DNA of 64,000 bases from Bacillus halotolerans (lineage in GTDB: Bacteria; Bacillota; Bacilli; Bacillales; Bacillaceae): NCBI RefSeq assembly GCF_001517105.1, contig NZ_LPVF01000011.1, positions 186,001 to 250,000 on the forward strand, given 5' to 3'. Below the pieces are notes generated by a model that did not search any database, had not been told where the DNA came from, and saw nothing but the letters and a program-made list of their open reading frames with translations. Position 1 is the first letter of the stretch; every line of letters starts with the position of its first letter. The position numbers were made by a program, and so were the translations under genes. Below are positions 25,442-34,072 of the stretch, piece by piece.

Positions 25442-26006
25442 GTCCTAATCAGATCTGGATTTCGGTAGAATGTACATTGCCGACTTCCGGGTCTTTTTCA
25501 TGCGTAAACCTTGCCCTGACTCATCTCTTTTCAGAGATCCTTATAAAGATAGAAAATGGAGGGGAACAGGGGATCATGTTTATTACCGTTTCACAAAAAT
25601 TGTACTGTAAAAGTAAACTTCCCATTCTTGTATCAAATAATTTCTCGATTTTTTTCGATAAAAGTCCAAGGATTATTTAGTTCAAACTAATACAATTCAA
25701 TATCTTAGCAATACTTTTTAACAAATTTGGACAGGGACGCAGAAATAAGTGTGTGATGAGCCCCCCAGCAATTGATAAGAAAATTTTCAGGAACATACAG
25801 AAGAAACCTGAATCATGTACCTAAACCTTTGACCCAAACTTTGTCACTTTTTATGTGTGATTAGCAAAGATTTAAATGTTCAAAATTTACTATCGTTTGA
25901 TAAGAAGTGCTTACACATGCTATAAGTGTAAAAGAAGCATGGTCAGTTTTTTAATTTTGGGATCAAGGTTTGGCCGTATCCCATCATGAAAGGATTTGGA
26001 TTTATT
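25442..26006. other. Long AT-rich intergenic stretch, no gene recognised
   Basis: About 565 bases between yfjO and the Dus gene. AT content is clearly above the flanking genes. One 67-codon frame (25477-25680) exists but has no convincing ribosome site, no recognisable motif and a composition like noncoding DNA. No tRNA, hairpin terminator or clear promoter was found by eye, though the Dus gene must be transcribed from within or through it. Confidence 0.6.
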
Positions 26007-26990
26007 ATGACAGAAAATTTCTGGCGTGAATTACCACGGCCATTTTTTGTACTGGCACCAATGGAAGATGTGACAGATGTAGTTTTCCGGCATGTAGTAA
26101 GTGAAGCAGGCAGACCGGATGTGTTCTTTACAGAATTCACAAACTCAGAGAGCTATTGTCACCCGGATGGGAAGGACAGTGTGCGCGGCCGTTTGACTTT
26201 TACAGAGGATGAACAGCCAATGGTAGCTCATATATGGGGAGACAAGCCTGAGAACTTTCGCCAAATGAGTATTGGTATGGCGGAATTAGGGTTTAAGGGT
26301 CTGGATATTAATATGGGCTGCCCTGTACCTAATGTGGCGGGGAATGGAAAGGGAAGCGGCCTTATTTGTCGTCCAGAGGTTGCAGCAGAACTAATACAAG
26401 CAGCAAAAGCAGGGGGATTGCCTGTAAGTGTGAAGACAAGGCTTGGTTACACAGATGTTGACGAATGGCGTGAGTGGCTGACACACGTACTGAAACAAGA
26501 CATTGCGAATCTTTCTATCCATTTGCGTACAAGATCGGAAATGAGCAAAGTGGATGCGCATTGGGAACTCATCCCGGAGATTAAGAAACTTCGTGATGAG
26601 GTAGCGCCAGATACACTGTTGACGATCAATGGGGATATTCCTGACCGTCAAACTGGCTTGAAACTTGCTGAACAATACGGTGTTGATGGGATTATGATTG
26701 GCCGCGGTATTTTTACAAATCCATTTGCCTTTGAAAAGGAGCCGAAAGAGCATAGCAGTAAGGAATTACTTGATCTCTTACGGCTGCATCTGGATCTTCA
26801 TGATAAATATTCAGCATTAGAAGCGCGTCCATACAAGCCTCTTCCTCGCTTTTTCAAAATTTACCTCCGCGGATTCCGTGGGGCAAGTGAATTAAGAAAC
26901 CAATGCATGAACACAAAATCAACAGACGAAGTGCGTGCATTGCTCGATGAATTTGAGAGGAAGTATCTTGATGGGGCGGAGCCAAAGTAA
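26007..26990 (+). CDS. yfjN: tRNA-dihydrouridine synthase (YfjN-like)
   Basis: A 327-residue flavoenzyme that reduces uridine to dihydrouridine in tRNA. The FMN-barrel marks are present: [19 protein letters not shown] at the N-terminus, [20 protein letters not shown] with the catalytic cysteine (about residue 96), [18 protein letters not shown] and [10 protein letters not shown] (phosphate-binding). ATG 26007 has AAAGGA about twelve bases upstream; an ATG seven codons earlier has none. Position matches B. subtilis yfjN, but codon use and base composition are lower-GC than yfjO or the aco genes. It may be a transferred replacement of the resident copy. Confidence 0.88.
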   Translation: MTENFWRELPRPFFVLAPMEDVTDVVFRHVVSEAGRPDVFFTEFTNSESYCHPDGKDSVRGRLTFTEDEQPMVAHIWGDKPENFRQMSIGMAELGFKGLDINMGCPVPNVAGNGKGSGLICRPEVAAELIQAAKAGGLPVSVKTRLGYTDVDEWREWLTHVLKQDIANLSIHLRTRSEMSKVDAHWELIPEIKKLRDEVAPDTLLTINGDIPDRQTGLKLAEQYGVDGIMIGRGIFTNPFAFEKEPKEHSSKELLDLLRLHLDLHDKYSALEARPYKPLPRFFKIYLRGFRGASELRNQCMNTKSTDEVRALLDEFERKYLDGAEPK

Positions 26991-27135
26991 AAAGTGTTCC
27001 AATTCAAGGTGAGAGCGAAGTGGGGACATTAAACTGGTGTGAATGCGGTATTGCGCCGGATTATTCCTGCAAATTTTCATCTCGATATTCAGGGAGACAT
27101 GCTGCCTAGAAGCTGTTGAAGTATTATAAGAATCA

Positions 27136-27168
27136 AGATAGCAGGGAATTGTCCTTGCTATCTTTTTT
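27136..27168 (+). terminator. Terminator after the Dus gene
   Basis: AGATAGCA and TGCTATCT arms with a 12-base loop and a run of T. The 140 bases between the Dus stop and this hairpin hold no gene I can recognise. Confidence 0.8.
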
Positions 27169-27241
27169 TATCTAAATGGATAAGATAAAATACATGGTAA
27201 TAACAGGAGATGGTGCGGAAACAATGAAGGGGGAGTTTACG

Positions 27242-27814
27242 GTGAAAGAATTTCCTATAATTGAAACAAAAAGATTACGTTTAAGAGAAGTAAACTTTGA
27301 AGATGCCAAAGATATGCTACCATATCTTTCAGATCAAGATGTTGTTAAGCCGATGGGGTTAGACCCCTTTGAAACAACTAAAGATGTGTGGGAAGAGATC
27401 AGGTGGTATAAATCCATTTATGAAAAAGGTACAGGAATCAGATGGGGAATTACCCTTAAAGATTCTGGCGTCGTAATAGGAAGTTGTGGATATCTTAACC
27501 GACTTGCAAAACATTATCGAGCTGAAGTTGGGTACGAATTAAGCAAAGATTACTGGAGAAAAGGAATCGTCAGTGAAGCATTAGAGGCTGTCGTCAAATA
27601 TGGATATAACCACTTGCAGCTGGAAAGAGTTGAAGCTCTTATTGAACCTTCTAATATCCCATCGATAAAACTAGTAGAAAAACAAGGTTTTAGCAGAGAG
27701 GGTTTGTTGAGACATTATGAATTCGCTTGTGGTAAATTTGAAGATTTATATATGTTTTCAATGATCAAAGGAGATTTTACAGCTGGTTTGGGAAAAGATA
27801 AAAATAAATTTTAA
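27242..27814 (+). CDS. GNAT family N-acetyltransferase, RimJ/RimL type
   Basis: A 190-residue acetyltransferase. It opens FPIIETKRLRLREVNFEDAK, the standard start of the RimJ/RimL group, and has the acetyl-CoA motif GYELSKDYWRKGIVSEALEA (about 98-117) and the C-terminal NIPSIKLVEKQGFSREG. The GTG at 27242 is used because GAAGGGGG lies nine bases ahead; it fits the family N-terminus. Substrate unknown: ribosomal protein, amino acid or antibiotic. I know no B. subtilis 168 gene at this position, and its GC content is visibly low, so recent acquisition is likely. It is flanked by a terminator and a gap of 114 bases before yfjM. Confidence 0.85.
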   Translation: MKEFPIIETKRLRLREVNFEDAKDMLPYLSDQDVVKPMGLDPFETTKDVWEEIRWYKSIYEKGTGIRWGITLKDSGVVIGSCGYLNRLAKHYRAEVGYELSKDYWRKGIVSEALEAVVKYGYNHLQLERVEALIEPSNIPSIKLVEKQGFSREGLLRHYEFACGKFEDLYMFSMIKGDFTAGLGKDKNKF

Positions 27815-27928
27815 CAAATGGCTCTTTCACAATAATGTGAGGAACTAACTGCCCGGGATATGGCAAATAAAACAGGGGCGCTTGTTATTTCAACTATTAT
27901 ATGAAACAGAAATAGGGGGAAGAGAAAA

Positions 27929-28408
27929 ATGAAACGACTATGCATCATCCCCTGCGGCAAGAAAAAAATATGGGACATCCGGCCAGATACAGGTCCGGTA
28001 AGGGCGGAAGACGCTTATCTCAGCCCGTTTCATCAGGCGTGCGAGCGATATGCGAAAGCTTTTTTCGACGAGTGGGTCATATTGTCGGCTAAGCACGGAT
28101 TCCTTCGCCCAGATGATGTCGTACCCGAAAATTACGATGTCACTTTTAGAACCGCTTACCCGGAGATTATGGCAGCGGACGAGCTGCGCCGTCAATTTCA
28201 CGAAAAAGGCTTTTCCGACATTGAACAGCTTGTTATGCTTGGCGGGAAAAAATACCGAAACGTCCTAAACGCCGTCATTGAAGAACATCAGAATATCAGC
28301 TGGCCTCTGTCATCGTACAAAGGCATTGGTTACATGCTTCAAGCGCTGAATCGGGCTGTTGAAGAAAAGCATGAACTGCAGAACGTACAGATGAAGAAAA
28401 GAGTGTGA
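27929..28408 (+). CDS. yfjM: Conserved protein YfjM, DUF6884-type
   Basis: A 159-residue cytoplasmic protein. The N-terminal IIPCGKKKIWD and the later WVILSAKHGFLRPDDVVPENYD are typical of the DUF6884 group, which resembles nucleotide or RNA-modification enzymes (archaeosine/queuine-type folds) though no function has been shown. C41- and H-type catalytic residues cannot be assigned with confidence. The ATG follows AGGGGGAAG. It is followed at once by yfjL (stop and start two bases apart), suggesting co-transcription. Confidence 0.78.
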   Translation: MKRLCIIPCGKKKIWDIRPDTGPVRAEDAYLSPFHQACERYAKAFFDEWVILSAKHGFLRPDDVVPENYDVTFRTAYPEIMAADELRRQFHEKGFSDIEQLVMLGGKKYRNVLNAVIEEHQNISWPLSSYKGIGYMLQALNRAVEEKHELQNVQMKKRV

Positions 28409-28410
28409 AC

Positions 28411-29100
28411 ATGAAAAAACTTGTGGTTGGCGTACTTGCCATTGCATTATTCGGATGCGGACTATTTATCTATCATGTATGTTTCGGTGATCCATTTACG
28501 AAAAATACCGCAGAGCAAAAGCTTGTCTCTTATGTGAAAGAAACCTATCCTCAAAAAGAAATCAAGATCACGAATGGGGTATATAACGTTAAAACCTCGG
28601 AATATGTGTTTCAAGCAAACACCCAATCTCATCACTATCCGATGTGTACGAAGGGATTTCTCCATCCGAAAGTCACTTGTGATGGAATTGAAGAAGCGTA
28701 TACCGAATCAGTAGCAAAACACTTAAATGAAGAAGCATCGAAGGAAATCGAAGCAGATCTGAAAAAAGAGGTGCCACAAATCATAAAAACTGAAGCTGCT
28801 TTGATTCTTGAAAACGGCCAGTTCACATTAGATACAAAATGGAACAAACAGCTGGCAAAAAAAGCGCCTATGAGTATGGCGATTCAGTTAGATGCCAGCG
28901 GGTTATCAAAAACAGATGCCGCGGCGATGGCGGAAACCGTCAGAAAAACGCTTAATCAAAAAGGGTATACATATTTCAGAGGCACGATAGACTGCATGCA
29001 GAAGGATGGGGACGGCGGCTTTGGTTATGTAAAATATTCAATTGATTTCACTCCGGAAATCGCCATTCAGAAAAACGATGCAGAGGCATTAGGAAGTTGA
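28411..29100 (+). CDS. yfjL: Exported or membrane-anchored protein YfjL
   Basis: A 229-residue protein with an N-terminal hydrophobic segment (VVGVLAIALFGCGLFIYHV, about 4-22) that could be a signal anchor; the cysteine in FGCG is not in a good lipobox. The rest is soluble, with PFTKNTAEQKLVSYVKETYP after the anchor, a pattern seen in several small Bacillus exported proteins of unknown function. Start ATG 28411 lies two bases after the yfjM stop; an in-frame GTG two codons earlier is possible. Translation is probably coupled to yfjM. Confidence 0.75.
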   Translation: MKKLVVGVLAIALFGCGLFIYHVCFGDPFTKNTAEQKLVSYVKETYPQKEIKITNGVYNVKTSEYVFQANTQSHHYPMCTKGFLHPKVTCDGIEEAYTESVAKHLNEEASKEIEADLKKEVPQIIKTEAALILENGQFTLDTKWNKQLAKKAPMSMAIQLDASGLSKTDAAAMAETVRKTLNQKGYTYFRGTIDCMQKDGDGGFGYVKYSIDFTPEIAIQKNDAEALGS

Positions 29101-29137
29101 TAAGATTTCCGAGGAAATAAATATGTCGATCGACGTC

Positions 29138-29167
29138 AAAAGACCAGGCAGGTGCCCGGTCTTTTTG
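29138..29167 (+). terminator. Terminator of yfjML
   Basis: AAAGACCAGGC and GCCCGGTCTTT arms with a short loop and T tail, upstream of the aco control region. Confidence 0.82.
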
Positions 29168-29180
29168 ATTTGGAATAAAA

Positions 29181-29236
29181 CGAGACACATGGTTTCATAT
29201 CGAGACAAAATGAGACACCTGTCTCAAACTGTCTCA
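29181..29236 (+). promoter_or_regulatory. Probable AcoR upstream activating sequences
   Basis: The motif (T/C)GAGACA occurs at 29181, 29201 and 29211, and its complement TGTCTCA at 29220 and 29230. TGAGACACCTGTCTCA (29211-29226) is an almost perfect palindrome. The cluster sits 45-100 bases upstream of a sigma-54 promoter, the usual place for an enhancer-binding protein, and AcoR is encoded next to the operon. Confidence 0.75.
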
Positions 29237-29279
29237 TGGTATCAATTATAAAAGACTGATTTTACGGGCATCCAATAGC

Positions 29280-29295
29280 TGGCACACTTCTTGCA
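29280..29295 (+). promoter_or_regulatory. Sigma-54 (SigL) promoter of acoABCL
   Basis: TGGCAC (29280-29285), five bases, TTGCA (29291-29295) matches the -24/-12 consensus exactly in its GG and GC elements. The acoA start codon lies 40 bases downstream. Confidence 0.9.
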
Positions 29296-29334
29296 TTCAT
29301 TAAGGCGAACCCTAAATAGAAGGAGGCACACACA

Positions 29335-30336
29335 ATGGAACTGTTAAAACGAGAAGGCTTGTCATTAACTGAGGAAAAAGCGCTGTGGATGTACCAAAAG
29401 ATGCTGGAAATCAGGGGCTTTGAGGACAAAGTGCATGAACTGTTCGCAGAGGGAGTGCTTCCCGGATTCGTCCATTTGTATGCCGGTGAAGAAGCGGTAG
29501 CTGTAGGCGTGTGCGCTCACTTAGATGATGGCGACAGCATTACAAGCACACATAGAGGGCATGGGCATTGTATCGCCAAGGGCTGTGATCTGGATGGCAT
29601 GATGGCTGAAATTTTCGGGAAAGCGACCGGGCTTTGTAAAGGCAAGGGCGGGTCGCTGCACATTGCCGATCTTGATAAAGGCATGTTAGGGGCAAATGGA
29701 ATCGTCGGGGGCGGTTTTACGCTCGCATGCGGGTCAGCGCTCACGGCTAAATATAAACAGACCAATAATGTAAGCGTTTGCTTTTTCGGAGACGGAGCAA
29801 ATAACCAAGGCACCTTCCACGAAGGACTGAATCTAGCGGCTGTATGGAACCTTCCTGTCGTGTTTGTTGCTGAAAACAACGGCTATGGTGAAGCCACGCC
29901 ATTTGAGTACGCGTCAGCCTGTGATTCAATCGCTGATCGGGCAGCTGCCTATAACATGCCGGGAGTAACCGTGGACGGAAAAGATATTTTAGCAGTTTAT
30001 CAGGCAGCAGAGGAAGCGATTGAACGAGCAAGAAACGGCGGAGGCCCATCCTTGATTGAATGCATGACTTACAGAAACTACGGCCATTTCGAAGGAGATG
30101 CCCAAACCTATAAAACAAAGGATGAAAGAGCTGAGCACCTTGAAGAAAAGGATGCCATACAAGGCTTTAAAAACTATCTGTTAAAAGAGGCGGATGAAAA
30201 AAAACTGGCAGACATTGAACAAAGCGTCAAAGAATCGATTGAAAAAGCCGTCTCGTTCAGCGAAGACAGCCCATATCCGAAAGAATCAGAGCTGCTGGCA
30301 GATGTATATGTCTCATACGAAAAAGGAGGAATGTAA
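29335..30336 (+). CDS. acoA: Acetoin dehydrogenase E1 component, alpha subunit
   Basis: A 333-residue thiamine-diphosphate enzyme subunit. The TPP-binding motif GDGANNQGTFHEGLNLAAVW (G-D-G ... N-N) lies near residue 147 and AENNGYGEATPF follows; STHRGHGHCIAKG marks the active-site loop. With AcoB it forms the E1 heterotetramer that cleaves acetoin, releasing acetaldehyde and passing an acetyl group to AcoC. First gene of the acetoin operon, with AGAAGGAGGC before the ATG. Expression depends on SigL and AcoR. Confidence 0.96.
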   Translation: MELLKREGLSLTEEKALWMYQKMLEIRGFEDKVHELFAEGVLPGFVHLYAGEEAVAVGVCAHLDDGDSITSTHRGHGHCIAKGCDLDGMMAEIFGKATGLCKGKGGSLHIADLDKGMLGANGIVGGGFTLACGSALTAKYKQTNNVSVCFFGDGANNQGTFHEGLNLAAVWNLPVVFVAENNGYGEATPFEYASACDSIADRAAAYNMPGVTVDGKDILAVYQAAEEAIERARNGGGPSLIECMTYRNYGHFEGDAQTYKTKDERAEHLEEKDAIQGFKNYLLKEADEKKLADIEQSVKESIEKAVSFSEDSPYPKESELLADVYVSYEKGGM

Positions 30337-30337
30337 G

Positions 30338-31366
30338 ATGGCGAGAGTCATAAGTATGTCAGACGCGATCAATGAAGCAATGAAGCTTGCGATGAGAAGA
30401 GATGAAAATGTGCTGTTGATCGGTGAGGATGTAGCCGGAGGAGCGGCAGTCGATCATTTGCAGGATGACGAAGCATGGGGCGGCGTATTAGGCGTCACAA
30501 AAGGGCTCGTTCAGGAATTTGGACGGAGCAGGGTGCTGGATACGCCCATTTCTGAAGCGGGCTATATGGGCGCCGCTATGGCTGCGGCATCAACAGGGCT
30601 GAGACCGATTGCGGAACTGATGTTTAACGATTTCATCGGCACGTGCTTTGACCAGGTCATTAACCAAGGGGCAAAATTCCGCTATATGTTCGGCGGAAAA
30701 GCGCAAGTGCCGATTACCGTCCGCACCACATACGGAGCGGGTTTCCGGGCTGCGGCACAGCACTCCCAGACGCTGTACGGCCTTTTCACAAGCATTCCGG
30801 GGCTGAAGACGGTTGTTCCGTCGAATCCGTATGATGCCAAAGGTCTGCTGCTTGCGGCGATCGAAGACAACGATCCGGTGTTCTTTTTTGAAGACAAAAC
30901 GTCCTACAACATGAAAGGGGAAGTGCCGGAAGAGTATTATACAATCCCGCTCGGAAAAGCGGACATCAAACGCGAGGGCGGCGACATTACGCTGTTTGCG
31001 ATCGGCAAGCAGGTCAATACCGCACTCGAAGCGGCAGCACAATTATCAGAAAAAGGCATTGAAGCCGAAGTTCTTGATCCGCGCAGTCTGTCTCCTCTGG
31101 ATGAGGAAGCAATTTTCACATCGCTAGAAAAAACAAACCGGCTGATCATCATTGACGAAGCCAATCCGCGATGCAGCATAGCCACAGATATAGCCGCGAT
31201 TGTGGCCGACAAAGGCTTTGATCTGCTGGATGCGCCGATTAAGCGGATTACAGCGCCGCACACACCTGTGCCGTTTTCGCCAGTGCTTGAAGACCAATAT
31301 TTGCCGACACCAGATAAAATCGTCAGCGTCACGCTTGAATTGCTTGGCGAGCCGGCAGTGAATTAA
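30338..31366 (+). CDS. acoB: Acetoin dehydrogenase E1 component, beta subunit
   Basis: A 342-residue partner of AcoA with the transketolase pyrimidine-binding domain (RRDENVLLIGEDVAGGAA near the start; TPISEAGYMGAAMAAASTG, holding the glutamate that activates TPP) and a C-terminal transketolase domain. The true start is ATG 30338, two bases after the acoA stop with AAAGGAGGA upstream; longer in-frame extensions run through acoA in another frame. It is tightly coupled to acoA. Confidence 0.95.
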   Translation: MARVISMSDAINEAMKLAMRRDENVLLIGEDVAGGAAVDHLQDDEAWGGVLGVTKGLVQEFGRSRVLDTPISEAGYMGAAMAAASTGLRPIAELMFNDFIGTCFDQVINQGAKFRYMFGGKAQVPITVRTTYGAGFRAAAQHSQTLYGLFTSIPGLKTVVPSNPYDAKGLLLAAIEDNDPVFFFEDKTSYNMKGEVPEEYYTIPLGKADIKREGGDITLFAIGKQVNTALEAAAQLSEKGIEAEVLDPRSLSPLDEEAIFTSLEKTNRLIIIDEANPRCSIATDIAAIVADKGFDLLDAPIKRITAPHTPVPFSPVLEDQYLPTPDKIVSVTLELLGEPAVN

Positions 31367-31379
31367 AGGGGGGACACAT

Positions 31380-32576
31380 ATGGCGGTCAAAGTAGTGATG
31401 CCAAAGTTGGGAATGGCCATGAAACAAGGAGAAGTATCGATTTGGAACAAAAAAGTGGGAGATCCGGTTGAAAAGGGAGAAAGCATCGCCAGCATTCAGT
31501 CGGAGAAAATTGAAATGGACATCGAAGCGCCTGAAAAGGGCACGCTGATTGATATTAAGGTGAAAGAAGGGGAAGAGGTTCCGCCCGGTACGGCCATTTG
31601 CTACATCGGGGACGCTAATGAATCGGTACAGGAAGAGGCGAAAGAGCCAGCCGCTGAAGCTAGCAGGCAAGCCAATCCCCCGCCTCCTAAACAGGAGAAC
31701 AAACCCGCAAACACTAAAAAAGACAGACTGAAAATTTCTCCAGTCGCCAGAAAAATAGCGGAAAAAGCAGGGTTAGACCTGAAAAATCTGAAAGGCACGG
31801 GACCGGGCGGACGAATCGTAAAGGATGATGTCACAAAGGCGCTTTCTGAACAAAAAAGGGAACAGGCTGAGCCAGTTTCCGAACAAAAGGCGCAGGAAAC
31901 GCCAGTTACAGGCATGAGAAAAGTGATCGCGTCCAGAATGCAGGAAAGCTTGGCAAACAGCGCCCAGCTGACGATTACAATGAAGGCTGATATCACTAAG
32001 CTGGCAGCTCTTCAAAAACAGCTTTCGCCGACAGCGGAGGAACGGCACGGCACGAAATTGACGATCACTCATTTTGTCTCAAGAGCTGCGGTGCTCGCTC
32101 TCCAATCACACCCTATGCTGAACAGCTTCTACAAAAATGAGCGCATTATCACACATCCTCATGTTCATCTCGGAATGGCTGTTGCTCTTGAAAAAGGGTT
32201 GGTTGTCCCTGTCATTCGTCATGCTGAAAAACTGCCGCTGATTGAGCTGGCCAAAACCATTTCAGAAAACGCCAAAAAAGCACGCGAGGGACGTGCGGGA
32301 AGCGAAGAATTGCAAGGCTCGACCTTCTCAGTCACAAACCTTGGCGCATCCGGCGTGGAGCATTTTACACCGATATTAAATCCGCCCGAAACAGGCATTC
32401 TTGGCATCGGAGCAAGCTATGACACACCGGTTTTTCAAGGAGAGGAGATTGTCAGAGGTACGATACTGCCGCTCAGCCTGACGTTTGATCACAGAACCTG
32501 TGACGGCGCTCCGGCAGCTGAATTTCTGAAGGCGATCAAAACATATTTGGAGGAACCGGCAGCGTTAATTTTATAG
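31380..32576 (+). CDS. acoC: Acetoin dehydrogenase E2 component (dihydrolipoamide acetyltransferase)
   Basis: A 398-residue core protein that transfers the acetyl group to CoA, giving acetyl-CoA. In order: a lipoyl domain with the modified lysine in QSEKIEMDIEAP (about residue 42), a Pro/Lys-rich linker, a peripheral-subunit binding domain (ISPVARKIAEKAGLDL, GTGPGGRIVKDDV, about 119-155), a second linker and the catalytic domain ending in the active-site DHRTCDGAPAAEFL (about 370). GGGGGG precedes the ATG, 13 bases after acoB. Confidence 0.96.
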   Translation: MAVKVVMPKLGMAMKQGEVSIWNKKVGDPVEKGESIASIQSEKIEMDIEAPEKGTLIDIKVKEGEEVPPGTAICYIGDANESVQEEAKEPAAEASRQANPPPPKQENKPANTKKDRLKISPVARKIAEKAGLDLKNLKGTGPGGRIVKDDVTKALSEQKREQAEPVSEQKAQETPVTGMRKVIASRMQESLANSAQLTITMKADITKLAALQKQLSPTAEERHGTKLTITHFVSRAAVLALQSHPMLNSFYKNERIITHPHVHLGMAVALEKGLVVPVIRHAEKLPLIELAKTISENAKKAREGRAGSEELQGSTFSVTNLGASGVEHFTPILNPPETGILGIGASYDTPVFQGEEIVRGTILPLSLTFDHRTCDGAPAAEFLKAIKTYLEEPAALIL

Positions 32577-32594
32577 AAAAGCAGGTGAAACGAC

Positions 32595-33971
32595 ATGACA
32601 TTAGCCATTATCGGAGGGGGACCAGCAGGCTATGCGGCAGCAGTCTCAGCGTCACAGCAGGGAAAAAAGGTGCTGCTCATTGACAAAGGCTCGCTTGGAG
32701 GAACCTGTTTGAATGAAGGCTGCATTCCGACGAAGTCTTTGTTAGAAAGCGCAAATGTGCTCGATAAAATTAAACATGCCGGGCGCTTCGGAATTGAGCT
32801 TCCGCACGGTGCAATATCGGTTGATTGGGACAAAATGCAGAGCCGAAAACAGCAGGTTGTCAGCCAGCTTGTCCAAGGCGTACAGTACTTAATGAAAAAA
32901 AATCAAATACAAGTCGTGAAGGGGGAGGCCTCCTTTCTTTCTGACAAGAAGCTCTTGATCGAAGGGGAGAACGGAAAAGAAATCAGAGAGGCTGAACAAA
33001 TATTGATTGCTTCCGGATCAGAGCCGATCCAGCTGCCCTTTGCCCCGTTTGACGGCAAATGGGTGATCGACAGCAAAGATGCACTCGGCCTTTCTGAAAT
33101 TCCCGGTTCGCTTGTGATTGTCGGCGGCGGTGTGATCGGCTGCGAGTATGCCGGATTGTTCGCCAGACTTGGATCGAAGGTGACGATCATTGAAACGGCC
33201 GGCCAGCTGATCCCGGCAGAGGACGAGGATATCGCCCGTCTCTTTCAGGAAAAGCTTGAGGAAGACGGAGTTGAAGTTCACACCTCCTCCCGGTTAGAGC
33301 GTGTTGATCAAGCAGCCAAAACGGCGATATGGAAAAGCGGACAGCGTGAGTTTAAGACAAAGGCCGATTATGTGCTGGTGGCGATCGGCAGAAAACCTCG
33401 TCTGGATGGATTACAGCTTGACCAGGCGGGAATTGATTTTTCCCAAAAAGGTATTCCCGTAAATGAGCAGATGCAGACCAATGTTCCTCATATCTACGCA
33501 TGCGGGGACGCGATCGGTGGCATTCAGCTGGCCCATGCTGCTTTCCATGAAGGGATCATCGCTGCTTCACACGCTTCAGGACGCGACGTCAAAATGAATG
33601 AAAAAAACGTGCCCCGATGTATTTACACATCGCCGGAAATCGCATGTATCGGATTGACGGAAAAACAGGCAAGACACGTTTACGGAGATGTACAGATTGG
33701 TGAATTTCCTTTTTCCGCAAACGGGAAGGCGCTCATCAAACACCAAGCGGAAGGAAAGGTCAAGATCGTGGCGGAACCGGAGTTCGGCGAAATCGTCGGA
33801 GTCTCAATGATCGGACCGGATGTGACCGAGCTTATCGGCCAGGCGGCTGCCATCATGAACGGAGAAATGACGGCGGATATGGCAGAGCATTTTATCGCGG
33901 CCCATCCGACACTGTCGGAAACGCTGCACGAAGCATTGTTAAGCACGATTGGGCTTGCGGTGCATGCATAA
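32595..33971 (+). CDS. acoL: Acetoin dehydrogenase E3 component (dihydrolipoamide dehydrogenase)
   Basis: A 458-residue flavoprotein that reoxidises the lipoyl group with NAD+. FAD-binding LAIIGGGPAGYAAAVSA, the redox disulfide GGTCLNEGCIPTKSL (about 36-50), NAD-binding SLVIVGGGVIGCEYAG (about 172), IYACGDAIGG and the C-terminal HFIAAHPTLSETLHEAL with the catalytic His-Glu pair are all present. Last gene of the acoABCL operon, 18 bases after acoC, and followed by a terminator. Confidence 0.96.
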   Translation: MTLAIIGGGPAGYAAAVSASQQGKKVLLIDKGSLGGTCLNEGCIPTKSLLESANVLDKIKHAGRFGIELPHGAISVDWDKMQSRKQQVVSQLVQGVQYLMKKNQIQVVKGEASFLSDKKLLIEGENGKEIREAEQILIASGSEPIQLPFAPFDGKWVIDSKDALGLSEIPGSLVIVGGGVIGCEYAGLFARLGSKVTIIETAGQLIPAEDEDIARLFQEKLEEDGVEVHTSSRLERVDQAAKTAIWKSGQREFKTKADYVLVAIGRKPRLDGLQLDQAGIDFSQKGIPVNEQMQTNVPHIYACGDAIGGIQLAHAAFHEGIIAASHASGRDVKMNEKNVPRCIYTSPEIACIGLTEKQARHVYGDVQIGEFPFSANGKALIKHQAEGKVKIVAEPEFGEIVGVSMIGPDVTELIGQAAAIMNGEMTADMAEHFIAAHPTLSETLHEALLSTIGLAVHA

Positions 33972-33976
33972 CAAGA

Positions 33977-34003
33977 AAAGCTGGCGAATGCGCCGGCTTT
34001 TTT
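33977..34003 (+). terminator. Terminator of acoABCL
   Basis: AAAGCTGGCG and CGCCGGCTTT arms around a short loop, then T residues. It separates the operon from acoR. Confidence 0.84.
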
Positions 34004-34006
34004 ATG

Positions 34007-34035
34007 TTGAAAGCGCTTTATTTTTCCCCTACAAT
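34007..34035 (+). promoter_or_regulatory. acoR promoter with overlapping cre site
   Basis: TTGAAA (34007-34012), 17 bases, TACAAT (34030-34035) is a sigma-A promoter. TGAAAGCGCTTTAT (34008-34021) is a cre site that covers the -35 box, so CcpA bound in glucose would block RNA polymerase. This explains how glucose shuts the whole acetoin system through its activator. Confidence 0.82.
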
Positions 34036-34072
34036 AGATGAAAACGGCGTGTAAGGGAGGAACGATCAAGGA

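Noticed and set aside
25477-25680. A 67-codon frame after yfjO
   Set aside because: No ribosome site at the start, no domain, and composition like noncoding DNA.
30194-30337. In-frame extension of AcoB by 48 residues
   Set aside because: It runs through the acoA coding sequence in another frame; AAAGGAGGA before ATG 30338 decides the start.
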